Source: Parietichytrium sp. I65-24A
Lineage: Eukaryota > Sar > Bigyra > Thraustochytrida > Thraustochytriidae
NCBI GenBank assembly: GCA_012862575.1
Contig: BLSF01000014.1
Span: 372,001 to 436,000 of the forward strand
Reading direction: 5' to 3'
Length of the DNA stretch: 64,000 bases
A program made the position numbers and the translations under genes. Below the pieces are notes generated by a model. That model did not search any database and was not told where the DNA came from. It saw nothing but the letters and a program-made list of their open reading frames with translations. This document shows, piece by piece, positions 30,142 to 39,885 of this stretch. The first letter of the stretch is position 1; each line of letters begins with the position of its first letter.

Positions 30142-30572
30142 ATGCAGCCGCCACAGCAGGAACCTGGGTCGGAGGGAACGGAGCTCTTCGACGCAAAGAG
30201 CGTGCGCGCGAACATGAAAGTAAGTGGAATTTGTGGCTGGGCTTAGACCTTGCGGGAGATGCTGGAAAAGTAGGATTTCTCATGAATGTGAAATGTGCAA
30301 CACAGGCCGTAACGTACGTGAGAACAATTGCGACCATTGCGATCGGATTTGCGGCTGGAATTCTTGGCATCACTGGTGTGAACGGGTTCATATTCTTCTT
30401 GTTAAGTTATGTGGCAACCTCTGTGGCAATCCTTGCAAAGATGGGTGCATCACCGGAAGTGTTTCTGCCCAAGATGACAACTATGGCTTTCCTGACGAGC
30501 GGCATTGGCGGCGAAGCTCTTGCGTTTGTGCTTTACTGGACGCTAATGTACGCTTTGGTTCACATTTATTGA
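30142..30572 (+). CDS. EMC6: ER membrane protein complex subunit 6, one intron
   Basis: Two exons: 30142-30219 and 30306-30572, giving 114 aa. EMC6 is a small subunit of the ER membrane complex that inserts transmembrane proteins. Exon 1 encodes an N-terminal arm ending FDAKSVRANMK. Exon 2 begins AVTYVRTIATIAIGFAAGI. Together they align without a gap to the human stretch beginning VRGNAAVLDYCRTSV. Three hydrophobic segments follow (TIAIGFAAGILGITGV, FIFFLLSYVATSVAIL, ALAFVLYWTLMYALVHIY). The end ALVHIY matches human GMVHVY. Read without splicing, the second exon opens with unrelated MWLGLDLAGDAGK, so the intron is needed. Length is close to the human protein (110 aa). It is convergent with the GT31 gene, 125 bp apart. 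Confidence 0.93.
30220..30305 (+). other. Spliceosomal intron in EMC6, 86 nt, phase 0
   Basis: Donor GTAAGT at 30220 and acceptor CACAG ending at 30305. Removing it restores the gap-free alignment across the junction. No yeast-type TACTAAC branch site is present. Confidence 0.88.
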
Positions 30573-30697
30573 AATAACTCTTCGGACATGATTAAAATAG
30601 CTGCTTACATACGAGAAACAGAAATCGTGAAGAAAAATAAAAAATGTTTTGAATTGAAAGGTTCCAAGAAAGAAAAAGAAAGATTTTGCTCACTGCG

Positions 30698-32183
30698 CTA
30701 CGTCGATTGGACCGCGAGACTTGATAGCAAGGCGTCCACCTCGGATCTGACATTGTTGTTTTTGGGAGGGCGAGCATACCCGCCGGTGCCCTTTGGCCAG
30801 TCCGTGGCCCCTACTCTACCGGACGAGATTACATTTCGCATGTAAGCTGCAAGCGGTGCTTCAACATAGTGGAAAGTGATTGTGCGCGACGAGCAGCAGC
30901 GCGGCGTTTGCCCCGCGTTCATCTTGTATTCGCGGTACCACTGATCGTAGTTTTTCTCAACTGAGCGCACTGGGTCGTAGACGTTGAAGAGCTCATCTCC
31001 GGTGCCGGCATCCAGCGCGCTCTGCAGCCGGACGTCCGGCAGCGCCAAGGCGATGCACTTTGCGAGGCAAACATCCTCACTGCGCATGAGAAAGGCGTCA
31101 TTCCGGAACTTTTGCATGCAGACCGCGTCCCAAGCGTCAGCCAGGCGCCTTGCGAGGTCGGCGTGCATTACGAAACCCGCTCCACCAGATAGGAATGCGT
31201 CATTTTTGGACATGGCGAGCAAGTTGCCGCCCACGTAGTCCTTCTCGTGCTTCTTCTCCTCGAGCAGGCGCCCGAGATTCTCCGGCACCCAGAACGTCAC
31301 ATCGCTGTCACGCCAACACACGCAAACGCTCTCGTCAGCAACTGGCCGCCTGAAGAAGAAGAACAACAAGATGAAGAAGAAGAACAACAAGATGAAGAAG
31401 AACAACAACAACAAGAAGAAGAAGAAGAAGAAGAGGAACAGGAACAGGAACAACAACAACAGCATCATCATCATCATCATCATCATCATCAACAACAACG
31501 AGCACAACTTACTCTCCTTTGGCCACAAAGTCCAGCTTAGGCCCCCAACGTCGCACGGCAGCCGCGACTGCTCCGAACAGCGCGACACTTCTGCCCAGCG
31601 TTTCACTCTCTTCGTCCACCACCTCCACCACCACGCGCCCGCCCCTCCAGCGCCACTCGCGCGCCAACTGCGCCACGCGCTCTCCGTGCCTTCTTGCGTC
31701 CACCACGCTCCGCATCACCACCAGCACCGCGAGGACCCCGCCGCTCTCTCCATCGTCCCCGCTCCCCCCTCTCCCCACAGTCCCCACAGTCCCCGCAGTC
31801 CCCGCAGTCCAGGGGTCCCCGCTCGTGTCCGCGCTGCTGCCCTTGAGCCTCGGGAGTGTCTGGAGTGTCGGGAGAGTGTCCGTGTCCTCGGCGGGGTCGT
31901 GTGCGGTGGCACCATCAGCGGCAGGGGTGCGCGAGGACAGTGCGGGCCCAGCGTGGTAGAGGTAGAGGGAACCAGGGCGGGAAGTCTCGGTGTGGAGCGC
32001 GGCCACGAGGAGAAGGAGAATAAGGAGGAGAAGGAGGAGAAGGAGGAGGAGCAAGCGGCCAAGCAAGGGAGCGGGCAGAGCGGGTAGAGTGGGCGGTCGA
32101 GCAGAGGAAGAAGAGGGAATTTGAGTTGCTTGAATAGGCGAAGAAGGCGCAAGAAGACGCGGAGGACGAAGGCGCGAAGACAT
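30698..32183 (-). CDS. GT31 (fringe / core-1 galactosyltransferase-like) type II Golgi enzyme, one intron
   Basis: Two exons on the minus strand: 32183-31513 and 31349-30698, about 440 aa. The N-terminus is a type II anchor, with a nearly pure Leu stretch at about 43-60. The GT31 catalytic fold follows: LAVLVVMRSVVDARRHGERVA (about 152-172), VVVEVVDEESE, then across the splice site the DxD-type RDSDVTFWVPENLGRLL, the acceptor-side FLSGGAGFVMHADLARRL, and SEDVCLAKC. These match C1GALT1 and fringe enzymes (DDDT, SGGAG, EDVxxG), which add beta-1,3-linked sugars to glycoproteins in the Golgi. The donor and acceptor sugars cannot be told. Start at ATG 32183 is chosen because the anchor lies downstream. 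It lies 4 bp from the start codon of the divergent phosphatase-like gene. The family call is firm and the exon junction is supported by frame and motif order. Confidence 0.85.
31350..31512 (-). other. Intron in GT31 gene, 163 nt, made mostly of trinucleotide repeats
   Basis: On the minus strand, donor GTAAGT begins at 31512 and acceptor TTCTTCTTCAG ends at 31350. The interior is runs of TTG, ATG/ATC, TTC and CTG triplets. The pyrimidine-rich repeat doubles as the polypyrimidine tract. Exon phases match (2+1). Confidence 0.85.
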
Positions 32184-32187
32184 AGGG

Positions 32188-32688
32188 ATGGCAGGGTTTA
32201 TTCCGCCGTTGAACTACGGGATGGTGGAGGAAGACCTGCACAGGTCGGGCCAGCCGAACGAGCTTAACCTGAGGTATATCGAGAGGCTGGGGTTGCGCAA
32301 GGTGATCTACTTGTCGCCGGACGACCCGGACATTGTGTTCCTGCACTTTCTGGACGACAATGGCATCGAGCTGGTGCACTTGGGCATCAACGAGGCCACA
32401 CGCTCCGCGTGGGCGCCCATTTCCGAGGAGACGGTCCTGGAGGCGCTGAGGATTATCCTGGACCGGAATTCGTACCCGCTGCTTGCATGTGACCATCAAG
32501 GGTCGCACCGCGTCGGGACAGTTCTGGGCTGCCTCAGGAAGGCGCAGCGATGGAGTCTTACATCCATTTTTGAGGAGTACAGGCGTTATGCGGGAAGCAA
32601 AGTTCGGCTTGCGAACGAGCAGTTTATTGAGCTTTTCGACACTGATCTCGTCGATGTCCCTCCAAACCCTCCGGACTGGTTCAACTAG
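32188..32688 (+). CDS. SIW14/OCA/PFA-DSP family phosphatase-like protein
   Basis: Intronless, 166 aa, ATG at 32188. This family comprises atypical dual-specificity phosphatases; yeast Siw14 and plant PFA-DSP cleave inositol pyrophosphates. The opening PPLNYGMVEEDLHRSGQPNE and the later GTVLGCLRKAQRWSLTSIFEEYRRYAG stretch are diagnostic and closest to yeast Oca1. The P-loop reads LLACDHQGSHRVG (C101, R108), which puts six residues between Cys and Arg instead of five. The residue at the usual catalytic position is Asp102. The protein may therefore be inactive or have a distorted loop. No signal peptide is seen; it is probably cytosolic. It is divergent from the GT31 gene with 4 bp between start codons. 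Confidence 0.9.
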   Translation: MAGFIPPLNYGMVEEDLHRSGQPNELNLRYIERLGLRKVIYLSPDDPDIVFLHFLDDNGIELVHLGINEATRSAWAPISEETVLEALRIILDRNSYPLLACDHQGSHRVGTVLGCLRKAQRWSLTSIFEEYRRYAGSKVRLANEQFIELFDTDLVDVPPNPPDWFN

Positions 32689-33975
32689 AGCGTTTCAAAC
32701 ATGGCGCGGTTTGCGAGCTTTGCACCTTTCGCAGTAGGCAGAAAAGTCAGTGGTGAGATCTTGCTCTCGCTCGGCCGCATTGTCTTCTAGAGCGGGCCCA
32801 CATGCCTCGCCCACACTTTACGCTATGTCGCCCCCGAAGCGGCGCGGAATGAATATGTATCTTTCTTCTTGGCTCCAATTGCTCAACAAAATTGTCTCTC
32901 CTCGTTGCGGCGAGGTTTTGCTTCCATTCAGTGTTCGATTCTTTTCTAGTCCTTTTTTTTTCATTTGATTCCTCATGCGCTTTTCTTGGCTTCCATTCAC
33001 TTCCAGTATGTTTATAGTTCTCCGTCTTTTTTGCCTTGGTAACAAAATAGTGGCAAAAACGGGAACGAGAATCCTATGAGTTAAAGATTTTTGGGGACCG
33101 AGACGTTTGAAACCAGCGGAGACGGTTGACGAGAATGCGATTGTAGATGTTACACAAGAGGGCGAATTCTGTGCACGGCTAAGGCAGCCAGAATCTGTGC
33201 TCCTTGAAAGACACATTCCGGATTACATATGCTAAAGTCTCTCTTCATGCTACGATCCATTGCGCGCAAATCGCGAGGAAGGGCCACTTCTGATTGTTCA
33301 AAACGCAAACATATCCACACGATGGCAATACTTGCGATGGCAATACTTGCTGTCTCCAAGTGCCCAAAGATGCATTGTGGTTAGTCTTCTTGGGGTTAGA
33401 ACTCTCTTAGTTCAGTGAACAAAGAAGGGTTCGTAACGGACATCAGCAGCCTTTTTTGGCATTTTTGGCTGTTATAACAATGCGAAATAAATTATGAAAA
33501 TGAGAGCAAGAGGAAGGAAACGAACTCAGAGTTAGAGTCAGGAGAAACAAAACTCACTTCGCAAGAGACCAAGAGATCAAGAGATAAATCATTGACGGTT
33601 TGTTTATTTCTTGAAATGGCAATATACATGTATTACGGTTTACGACTTGGCTGCCTTCCTTGCTCTTTGAGACTTGACCTTCCACCAACCACACCATAGC
33701 CCTTTTAATGCTCGACAAAATTCACGCACATACGAAAGCTCTACGCGGAAGCCTGAGCCCTCTCTGTGCGCGACAAAGAGACGGTAAGCTGCCGTTCCTC
33801 AGGCTGGCACAGGCACAGATTGCGAAAGTCAGAGCTCAGGATTGACAGACAATTGGGCACTTGGATTGTGAACTCCGAGCAACCGAGACGCCAGCAGACT
33901 GGTCGCTGATGTGGAACGGGCAAGCAGAGGGAAGCTCGCGGAGGTCGATTATTGGTAACTAAAGGACCGTGCGAA
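32689..33975. other. Intergenic region before CCDC180-like gene
   Basis: About 1.3 kb with no supported gene or RNA. It holds only a small direct repeat (GATGGCAATACTTGC twice near 33320-33352). Confidence 0.5.
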
Positions 33976-36900
33976 ATGGCTTCGCTGTTGCAGCCGGAGG
34001 TTGACGATGGCGCGGAAGATGAGATGGACGACGGACTGGACATGCTCGCAAGCGACGCTTATGACCATCTTGGAGGCGGAAACCTTGACGGCGAGGAGGA
34101 CGAGGACGAGGACGAGTATGAAATGAACAAGCGAGCGAGCAAGTTTCAGGCGGAGCTCAAGATCCTCGAGTCGCTGGACCAGCCGCGAGTTTCGTATAAA
34201 AAGAGCAAGTTTGGGGTGCAGAATGCAGGAAACGATAAACCATGGCTCACGGCCAAAGAGCGTGAGCGGGAAGAGATCCTTCGGCCAAAGTACCTGGAGA
34301 TGTCCAAGAAAGACCTTGAGTCATTCCGCCAGGAGATTCCACGAGAAGAGTTGGAGAAGATGCAAAACGCCCAGCTCGCAAAAGCGGCTGTTCGAACACT
34401 CCCAAGACAAGTGGTGGCGGCTGAAAATCCGACAAATCATGCCAGACTCAAAGCAACGACTGCTTCCCGCCAAGTGAGACATGATGATGCAGTCAAGGGG
34501 TTCCAAAAAAGTTTGGTCTCGATTAGTGAGGAGCTGGAGCTGGAGGTGATTGAGTGCGGCAGGGCGCTTCGGGACTCGCTGGAGTCCTACGACGAGAGTA
34601 TTTCTCGGGCTATTCTTGCGCTTCAAGACGAGCAAGTGCTGAGGGGCGAAGAGTACAGTTTTGTCGCAGACAGCTGGGACGAGCTCGACAAGCTGTGCTC
34701 CTCGAGAAAAGCTGCTATACAAGGTTTCGACGAGAATATGCAAAACATCGAAAAATCCCGATCACAGAGAGTTTCAGAAAGGCTCGGCGAGCTTGTGGAC
34801 ACCCTGACACATATTGGATACAAACTTCGCGGTGAGATTGAGCGAATGGTGGAGCGGGAAGCACACGAAGTCAATCTCGTTTTAATATCTAATCTGCGCA
34901 TCAAGAGCGATCTAGTGGCGAAGATGCACACAAAGCATGTGCACATTTTTCACGATACAAGAGCAAAGTGGGAGAAGGTGGAAACTAGGTGGCGCCACCT
35001 GCGACACGAGCGAGCTCTGGAAGAGTGGCAGCAGCTATTGAATTCCGAGGTATTCACAAACCCTCCACAGCGAACAGCCTTAATCAAGCAAATGGACGCC
35101 GAGCAGCAATCTCGCCACGAAGACCGGCGTCTCGACCTCCTCAAAAATCTTGCAAAGCTTGCCTCTCAGGAAAATATACAAAGTTGTTGGGAGCAGGCCA
35201 TTTCCACGGCGCCAGGCGAAGAGCCTGAGAACTTCGAAGATGGCAAAATTCCTACGAGCCTACCCATGTTGGTCGAAGATCGCATTCGTGCAATCAGGGA
35301 GCTTTTAATAGCACTTGACGAGGAGGAAGTAGAGCACTGCAGAACGATCTCAAAACAACTGGAGCAGCATCAAGCCCATGTCGAGAAGGAGATGCAGCTG
35401 AAAAGGGAGCAGCTTCGTGCAGAACTTCATCGATACGCAGCTCTGGCGCACGATGGTGACCTCTTTACGTTTGGGAAAAGAGGAGAAGCGGCGATGTTTC
35501 GAATCCGTCTTGACGAAATGATTTCTGATAGCAATTTGGAAGGTTTCTTTCGAAAAGCGGCGGGTCTAAAGAGCGAACTTACCAAAGTTGTGCAGGTTTT
35601 GGCAAAGCCGGAGCTGATTCATAACCACACTGTACAAAATCTTCTGGCCCGAGTGAGATTACTTGTCGATTCAAGCAAGATCGCGGAGATAAAAGAGCGA
35701 GAAGGCAAGGCTTCCCTTGTAAAGAATCTGGAGAGCATGCTGGAAAAAATTAGAACTGCTCGTCACGCGGAACTTGCGCCTCTTGTACCAAAGTTCTATA
35801 ATCTCGTGCGGACCTATAATGAACCTTCAATTGGGCCAATGGCCCAAGCCGAGCTACGAGTCGCCCTGGACATCCTCGAAACCGTTCAGCCTGAACTCGC
35901 GAAAGAGGAGGACTCGGATGTGGTTCAGACTGAAGGCGAAGAAGACCAGGCAGCAATGACTACTGAGGAGAAAAATGACGTAGATGACGAAGAAGAGAGC
36001 GTCGGGAACGCACCAGGCGGAACAGACTCCGCTGAGCTTGCATACCGAGAAAAGCCGCTGAATGCCGTTGATGTCATGAATGCACAAAAAATCGTTGGTA
36101 TTGTGGTTCACTCATCCAATTTGCCAGAGGATATTCTCGCTTCCTTGACGCAGATCACTGAGGCGCTTCAGCAGCAAATTCGCGCAAACGAAACTGTTGA
36201 CCTTGTCGTCGCAGACAATTGCGAACATCTCATCCAACAAAGAGCCGAGGAGCTTAAAGTGGAGCGCGCTGCGGTTGACGTACGTAATACTGAGCAGCAA
36301 ACTAGACTTCGGGATGGTTGTAATAGCTTTTGCCAATTCTACTTAGTTCTTGCGCAGATACTCAAAGCCTGCCGGGAAAGGGAAGAACAAACGGATCTGG
36401 ATTCGGAAGATCAGCTGGAGAAACTGGCCGAGAACTTTAGTCTAACAGACAAATCTCGGAAAGAGGCATTTGGACAGACCGCGCATGCTCTAAGGCATGC
36501 TCCGGGCAAACATGCTCTGGAGCAATTCTTTCGCCAAGCGCTGCACATTCTCTCGGAGATCGAGTCGAATTATCGTGATTATCATCGTGACGCAGTTTCT
36601 ATTTCCAAACAACACCCGATACAGGCTTTGCAAGAAGCGATTGAATTTCACGACAAACTTTCTCTGCATCTAGGCCTGGAGCAAGTCAAAGAAGAGGGCG
36701 CAGCCACATCCCCCGCAGCAATAACTGCTAATGAGGAGACGCAAGAAGAAGAGCAGATTCCTTTGCAGGGCGGTGTCGAAGGCGAGCAGAAGTCTGAGCC
36801 AGATGTAGCTGAAGGGGAGCGCGAACAGATGTCCAATCGCGGGAGCAGTACTGAAACAGATGGTCTTGAACAGAACTCTGAAGAGCATCCAAGTCTAACA

Positions 36901-39537
36901 TCGTCGCGATCCGCTCAAGTTTTGCCGCAGAACGCGACAATCTCCTTTTTTGGACTAATGACGTTTAGAGAAATCAAGTCCTGTGACGATCTAGCTGCCG
37001 AACTGCTGCAGCCAAGAGCAGCCACATCACAAGAAGAGGACAGCGAAGAAGAAGAAGAAGAAGGAGAAGACGAAGAAGAGGAAGAAGAAGGAGAAGACGA
37101 AGAAGAGGAAGAAGAAGTCAGTGAAGACATTACAGAAGGAATGGCCTCGGCCGACGGCGATGAAGAAAACGTCAAGGCGGAAACCGAGGCCGAAGAGAAC
37201 AAGGAAGAAAGCGATGGTGATGGTAATGTTGATGAGGGCAGCATTCAGGAGGACGCTTTATCAAAGAGCTCCAAAACAAGCTTTCGATCAAGCTGCCTGT
37301 CATATGTGACCCCCATCCAAATCGATGCAAAAGAGTGCTCGGAGACATTGGAGCAGCTTCGGCGCGCGGTTCTCTTGACCACCTGTGAGTCTCGCCGACT
37401 ACGGCAAATCGAGCTTGAAACATATTGCAAAGAGCGGTGTGAGGAATTTACTGAGGAGCTGGAGGAGAGATTGAGGCTACATTGGCCACTGAAGGGACGT
37501 ACAGATGTCAAGTATCAGCAGCCGCGCGCCGGAGAGCTTTTACAACACCAGCAAAAGCACGATCGCCATGTCCGGGCTGTGAACCTTAAAAGTAAGGCTC
37601 AAGAAGAGCAGTTCTTGAAGAAGATGGACAAAGCCAAGGAGACCTTGAAGAAATTTCGTCACCACATGAACAGTCTGACCCTTCATCTGGAGGCACAAAA
37701 CACCGTAGCCGCTCTGCAAGGAGTTCTCCGCAAAGGGGTAGATGCAGTCACAACGTTCCGTGTCGGTATGCAGGAGCAAAAAGAGCTACTTTTACCGTTT
37801 GTGCGACGAACCAATGAGCTTCTGGATATGAACAATCAGTTTTTGGCTGTTTGCACTCCCTTTGAAGAGGGCGGCGACTACAACACGGAGGAGATTCAAA
37901 TTGAACAAAAGTCCTTGCATGTGCTGGAAGAAAATCTCATTCAGGAATTCGCTGAAAGGGCGCAACAATTACAGATTCTTTTCGTTGAGGCGAAGGAGCT
38001 TCGCCTTAGCCTCGAGAGCAAATTCACTGCCGATTATGAAAGATGTTTGCAGGCTTTGTCTGTGCGAGAAGGCGTTGGGAAGAAATACGGTGCACCTCGT
38101 CGGGAGGCACAGGAGAAGCTCAGTTCAGAAATCACCTTTTCTGACAATGCTGAACGCTACGTAGCGGGTAAACTGGACTATCTGCGAGGCTTGCTTGACG
38201 GCAATGCTCCAAGAGCAGGAAGTGAGCCGCTGTCGGCTGAGATCACGGATTGCATAGACACAATTCGAAAGTGCCTCTTCTTCCGCGCAAAATATCTGGA
38301 ATGTTTGCAGGAAAATGTGGAGCTCTCTGCGCCGGCTCTTATCGAGCTCCAAGACGACCCTAGAGATAGCCCGCGGTATGGCCAATCGCTTGAAGATGTT
38401 TTGACCAAGTTGGGTTTGAGCAGGGTGGATGACGGCATAGAGAACATCCAAACTTTCTGGGAGAAATTTAAAAGGGCTGATGAGGAATGCAAAGTCCAAA
38501 CGAGGGAGTTGTACGAGAGAGAAGGAATGATGCACGAGTTGAAGGAGACTGGGAAACGACTCACGCCCGACGGGGAGTTGCTGCCCGAGTCTTTGGTCAA
38601 GTTTTTGTGCGAGTTCGAGGTTCGCGCCAGAGGTTTTCGCGATGAATCTTGCAAGCGTTTGCGTGACCAGATTGATGCCTTTCTGGAAACTTGCGCAGAT
38701 GCACCCAAAGTGGTGTTGGGTGACATTCTCAACCGTTGTAAGAAGGAGTATCTCCACGAGGAGGAGTCTGTGTACACGGAATTTGATGCCCTTCTTCGAG
38801 AATCTGCTCAAGTCAAATCGAGGATCGAGAAGGAAATGCGCCCTGCTCTTGGAGATAAAAATCATGTTGCCGAGTTGCAGGCTATCTGCAAATTGGAAGA
38901 GAACCGCTCACTGAACGTTGGGAAACGAATCGTTCTTGCGCATTCAGATGTATTAAGCCATGCAGAGAAAATCGCGAAAACTTTCGTCGCGAGGTTCAGT
39001 CATGGTGCCAACGCACTCGTTTCTATGTTGAACGACTGTATTTTCCCATCGGATCTGTGCGCCTTGCCCGGGGATGAGCTGGTGGTGACGAAAAGAATGG
39101 GTCTCAAGCGTTTGAGAAAAGCAAGAGATCGTTCCCAAGCGGTGGCTCAAAGCCAGGCCTCCACCGACCAGAAGCGTGGATCCTATGAGAAGGAGTGGCC
39201 GGGCGTGGATTTCACCGTTTTGCAAGAGACCATGAAGACCATGGCGGCCGTAAGGTTGGAGCCACCAGCTGATGAAGAGGACAGCACCGAGCAGCCTAAC
39301 GGAAAGTCTCTCTCAACAGACGAGATTTTTTCAATTGATCAGTCGCAGACAACTTCCTCCACCCCTCAACACAAGGCAGTGTTTCAGCACCGGTTTGATT
39401 TATTTGCAGAATTTGCGTCTTGGCACAAAGGTGTTGTTGATAGCAGTACTGCTAAATTTAGCAAGCACATCGAAGAAGAAAAGGCGTGGAAGCGCTTTTG
39501 GGATCAGACCATACGAACGCTCGTATCCCTAAAGTAA
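33976..39537 (+). CDS. CCDC180-like coiled-coil ciliary protein
   Basis: Intronless, 1853 aa. The frame opens at a TTG at 33952; the first ATG is 33976 (MASLLQPEV). The protein is very long, helical and coiled-coil-rich. Residues about 165-400 follow the DUF4455 pattern of human CCDC180: HDDAVKGFQKSLVSISEELE, then a long helix, a conserved Trp region and NPPQRTALIKQM. The final 300 residues follow DUF4456, with FEVRARGFRDES (about 1545), KSRIEKEMRPALGDKNHVAEL (about 1615) and SHAEKIAKTFVARFSHGANAL. A Glu/Asp run lies at about 1020-1055. CCDC180 is linked to motile cilia in animals and is found mainly in flagellated organisms. Its molecular role is poorly known. It is convergent with the CBP20 gene. 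Confidence 0.82.
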   Translation: MASLLQPEVDDGAEDEMDDGLDMLASDAYDHLGGGNLDGEEDEDEDEYEMNKRASKFQAELKILESLDQPRVSYKKSKFGVQNAGNDKPWLTAKEREREEILRPKYLEMSKKDLESFRQEIPREELEKMQNAQLAKAAVRTLPRQVVAAENPTNHARLKATTASRQVRHDDAVKGFQKSLVSISEELELEVIECGRALRDSLESYDESISRAILALQDEQVLRGEEYSFVADSWDELDKLCSSRKAAIQGFDENMQNIEKSRSQRVSERLGELVDTLTHIGYKLRGEIERMVEREAHEVNLVLISNLRIKSDLVAKMHTKHVHIFHDTRAKWEKVETRWRHLRHERALEEWQQLLNSEVFTNPPQRTALIKQMDAEQQSRHEDRRLDLLKNLAKLASQENIQSCWEQAISTAPGEEPENFEDGKIPTSLPMLVEDRIRAIRELLIALDEEEVEHCRTISKQLEQHQAHVEKEMQLKREQLRAELHRYAALAHDGDLFTFGKRGEAAMFRIRLDEMISDSNLEGFFRKAAGLKSELTKVVQVLAKPELIHNHTVQNLLARVRLLVDSSKIAEIKEREGKASLVKNLESMLEKIRTARHAELAPLVPKFYNLVRTYNEPSIGPMAQAELRVALDILETVQPELAKEEDSDVVQTEGEEDQAAMTTEEKNDVDDEEESVGNAPGGTDSAELAYREKPLNAVDVMNAQKIVGIVVHSSNLPEDILASLTQITEALQQQIRANETVDLVVADNCEHLIQQRAEELKVERAAVDVRNTEQQTRLRDGCNSFCQFYLVLAQILKACREREEQTDLDSEDQLEKLAENFSLTDKSRKEAFGQTAHALRHAPGKHALEQFFRQALHILSEIESNYRDYHRDAVSISKQHPIQALQEAIEFHDKLSLHLGLEQVKEEGAATSPAAITANEETQEEEQIPLQGGVEGEQKSEPDVAEGEREQMSNRGSSTETDGLEQNSEEHPSLTSSRSAQVLPQNATISFFGLMTFREIKSCDDLAAELLQPRAATSQEEDSEEEEEEGEDEEEEEEGEDEEEEEEVSEDITEGMASADGDEENVKAETEAEENKEESDGDGNVDEGSIQEDALSKSSKTSFRSSCLSYVTPIQIDAKECSETLEQLRRAVLLTTCESRRLRQIELETYCKERCEEFTEELEERLRLHWPLKGRTDVKYQQPRAGELLQHQQKHDRHVRAVNLKSKAQEEQFLKKMDKAKETLKKFRHHMNSLTLHLEAQNTVAALQGVLRKGVDAVTTFRVGMQEQKELLLPFVRRTNELLDMNNQFLAVCTPFEEGGDYNTEEIQIEQKSLHVLEENLIQEFAERAQQLQILFVEAKELRLSLESKFTADYERCLQALSVREGVGKKYGAPRREAQEKLSSEITFSDNAERYVAGKLDYLRGLLDGNAPRAGSEPLSAEITDCIDTIRKCLFFRAKYLECLQENVELSAPALIELQDDPRDSPRYGQSLEDVLTKLGLSRVDDGIENIQTFWEKFKRADEECKVQTRELYEREGMMHELKETGKRLTPDGELLPESLVKFLCEFEVRARGFRDESCKRLRDQIDAFLETCADAPKVVLGDILNRCKKEYLHEEESVYTEFDALLRESAQVKSRIEKEMRPALGDKNHVAELQAICKLEENRSLNVGKRIVLAHSDVLSHAEKIAKTFVARFSHGANALVSMLNDCIFPSDLCALPGDELVVTKRMGLKRLRKARDRSQAVAQSQASTDQKRGSYEKEWPGVDFTVLQETMKTMAAVRLEPPADEEDSTEQPNGKSLSTDEIFSIDQSQTTSSTPQHKAVFQHRFDLFAEFASWHKGVVDSSTAKFSKHIEEEKAWKRFWDQTIRTLVSLK

Positions 39538-39885
39538 ATTTTATCTGACTGTGAGCGAGCGCGCTTCAGAACTTTAATAGCTTTTAGAAGAGATAAAGAT
39601 ACGGCCAACTGATCGAACGAAACAAGATTTCCCTCTTCCTATGTGCATCAGTCAGGTAATTAGAGTATTTGCAATTCTTTCATGTGGATGTGGGCGTTGA
39701 ATTGCATCGTGGCGGAACACCTCCAATAAAGACGTTGTTCGCCAACGACGCGGCGCGGCGCGCGATGCTCCAAAGAGACCGAGCTCACAACGGCTTAGTG
39801 TCCTCGTGGCGACGGCGAGGGGAACGAAACACCAACACTCACGCCAAAACGCACAGCAAGGTGGCAGAGAACGCAGACAGGCACA

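Noticed and set aside
31350-31606. Continuous minus frame through the GT31 intron giving Met/Leu/Phe runs
   Set aside because: The GT31 motifs join only when the repeat is spliced out; the read-through tract is a triplet repeat.
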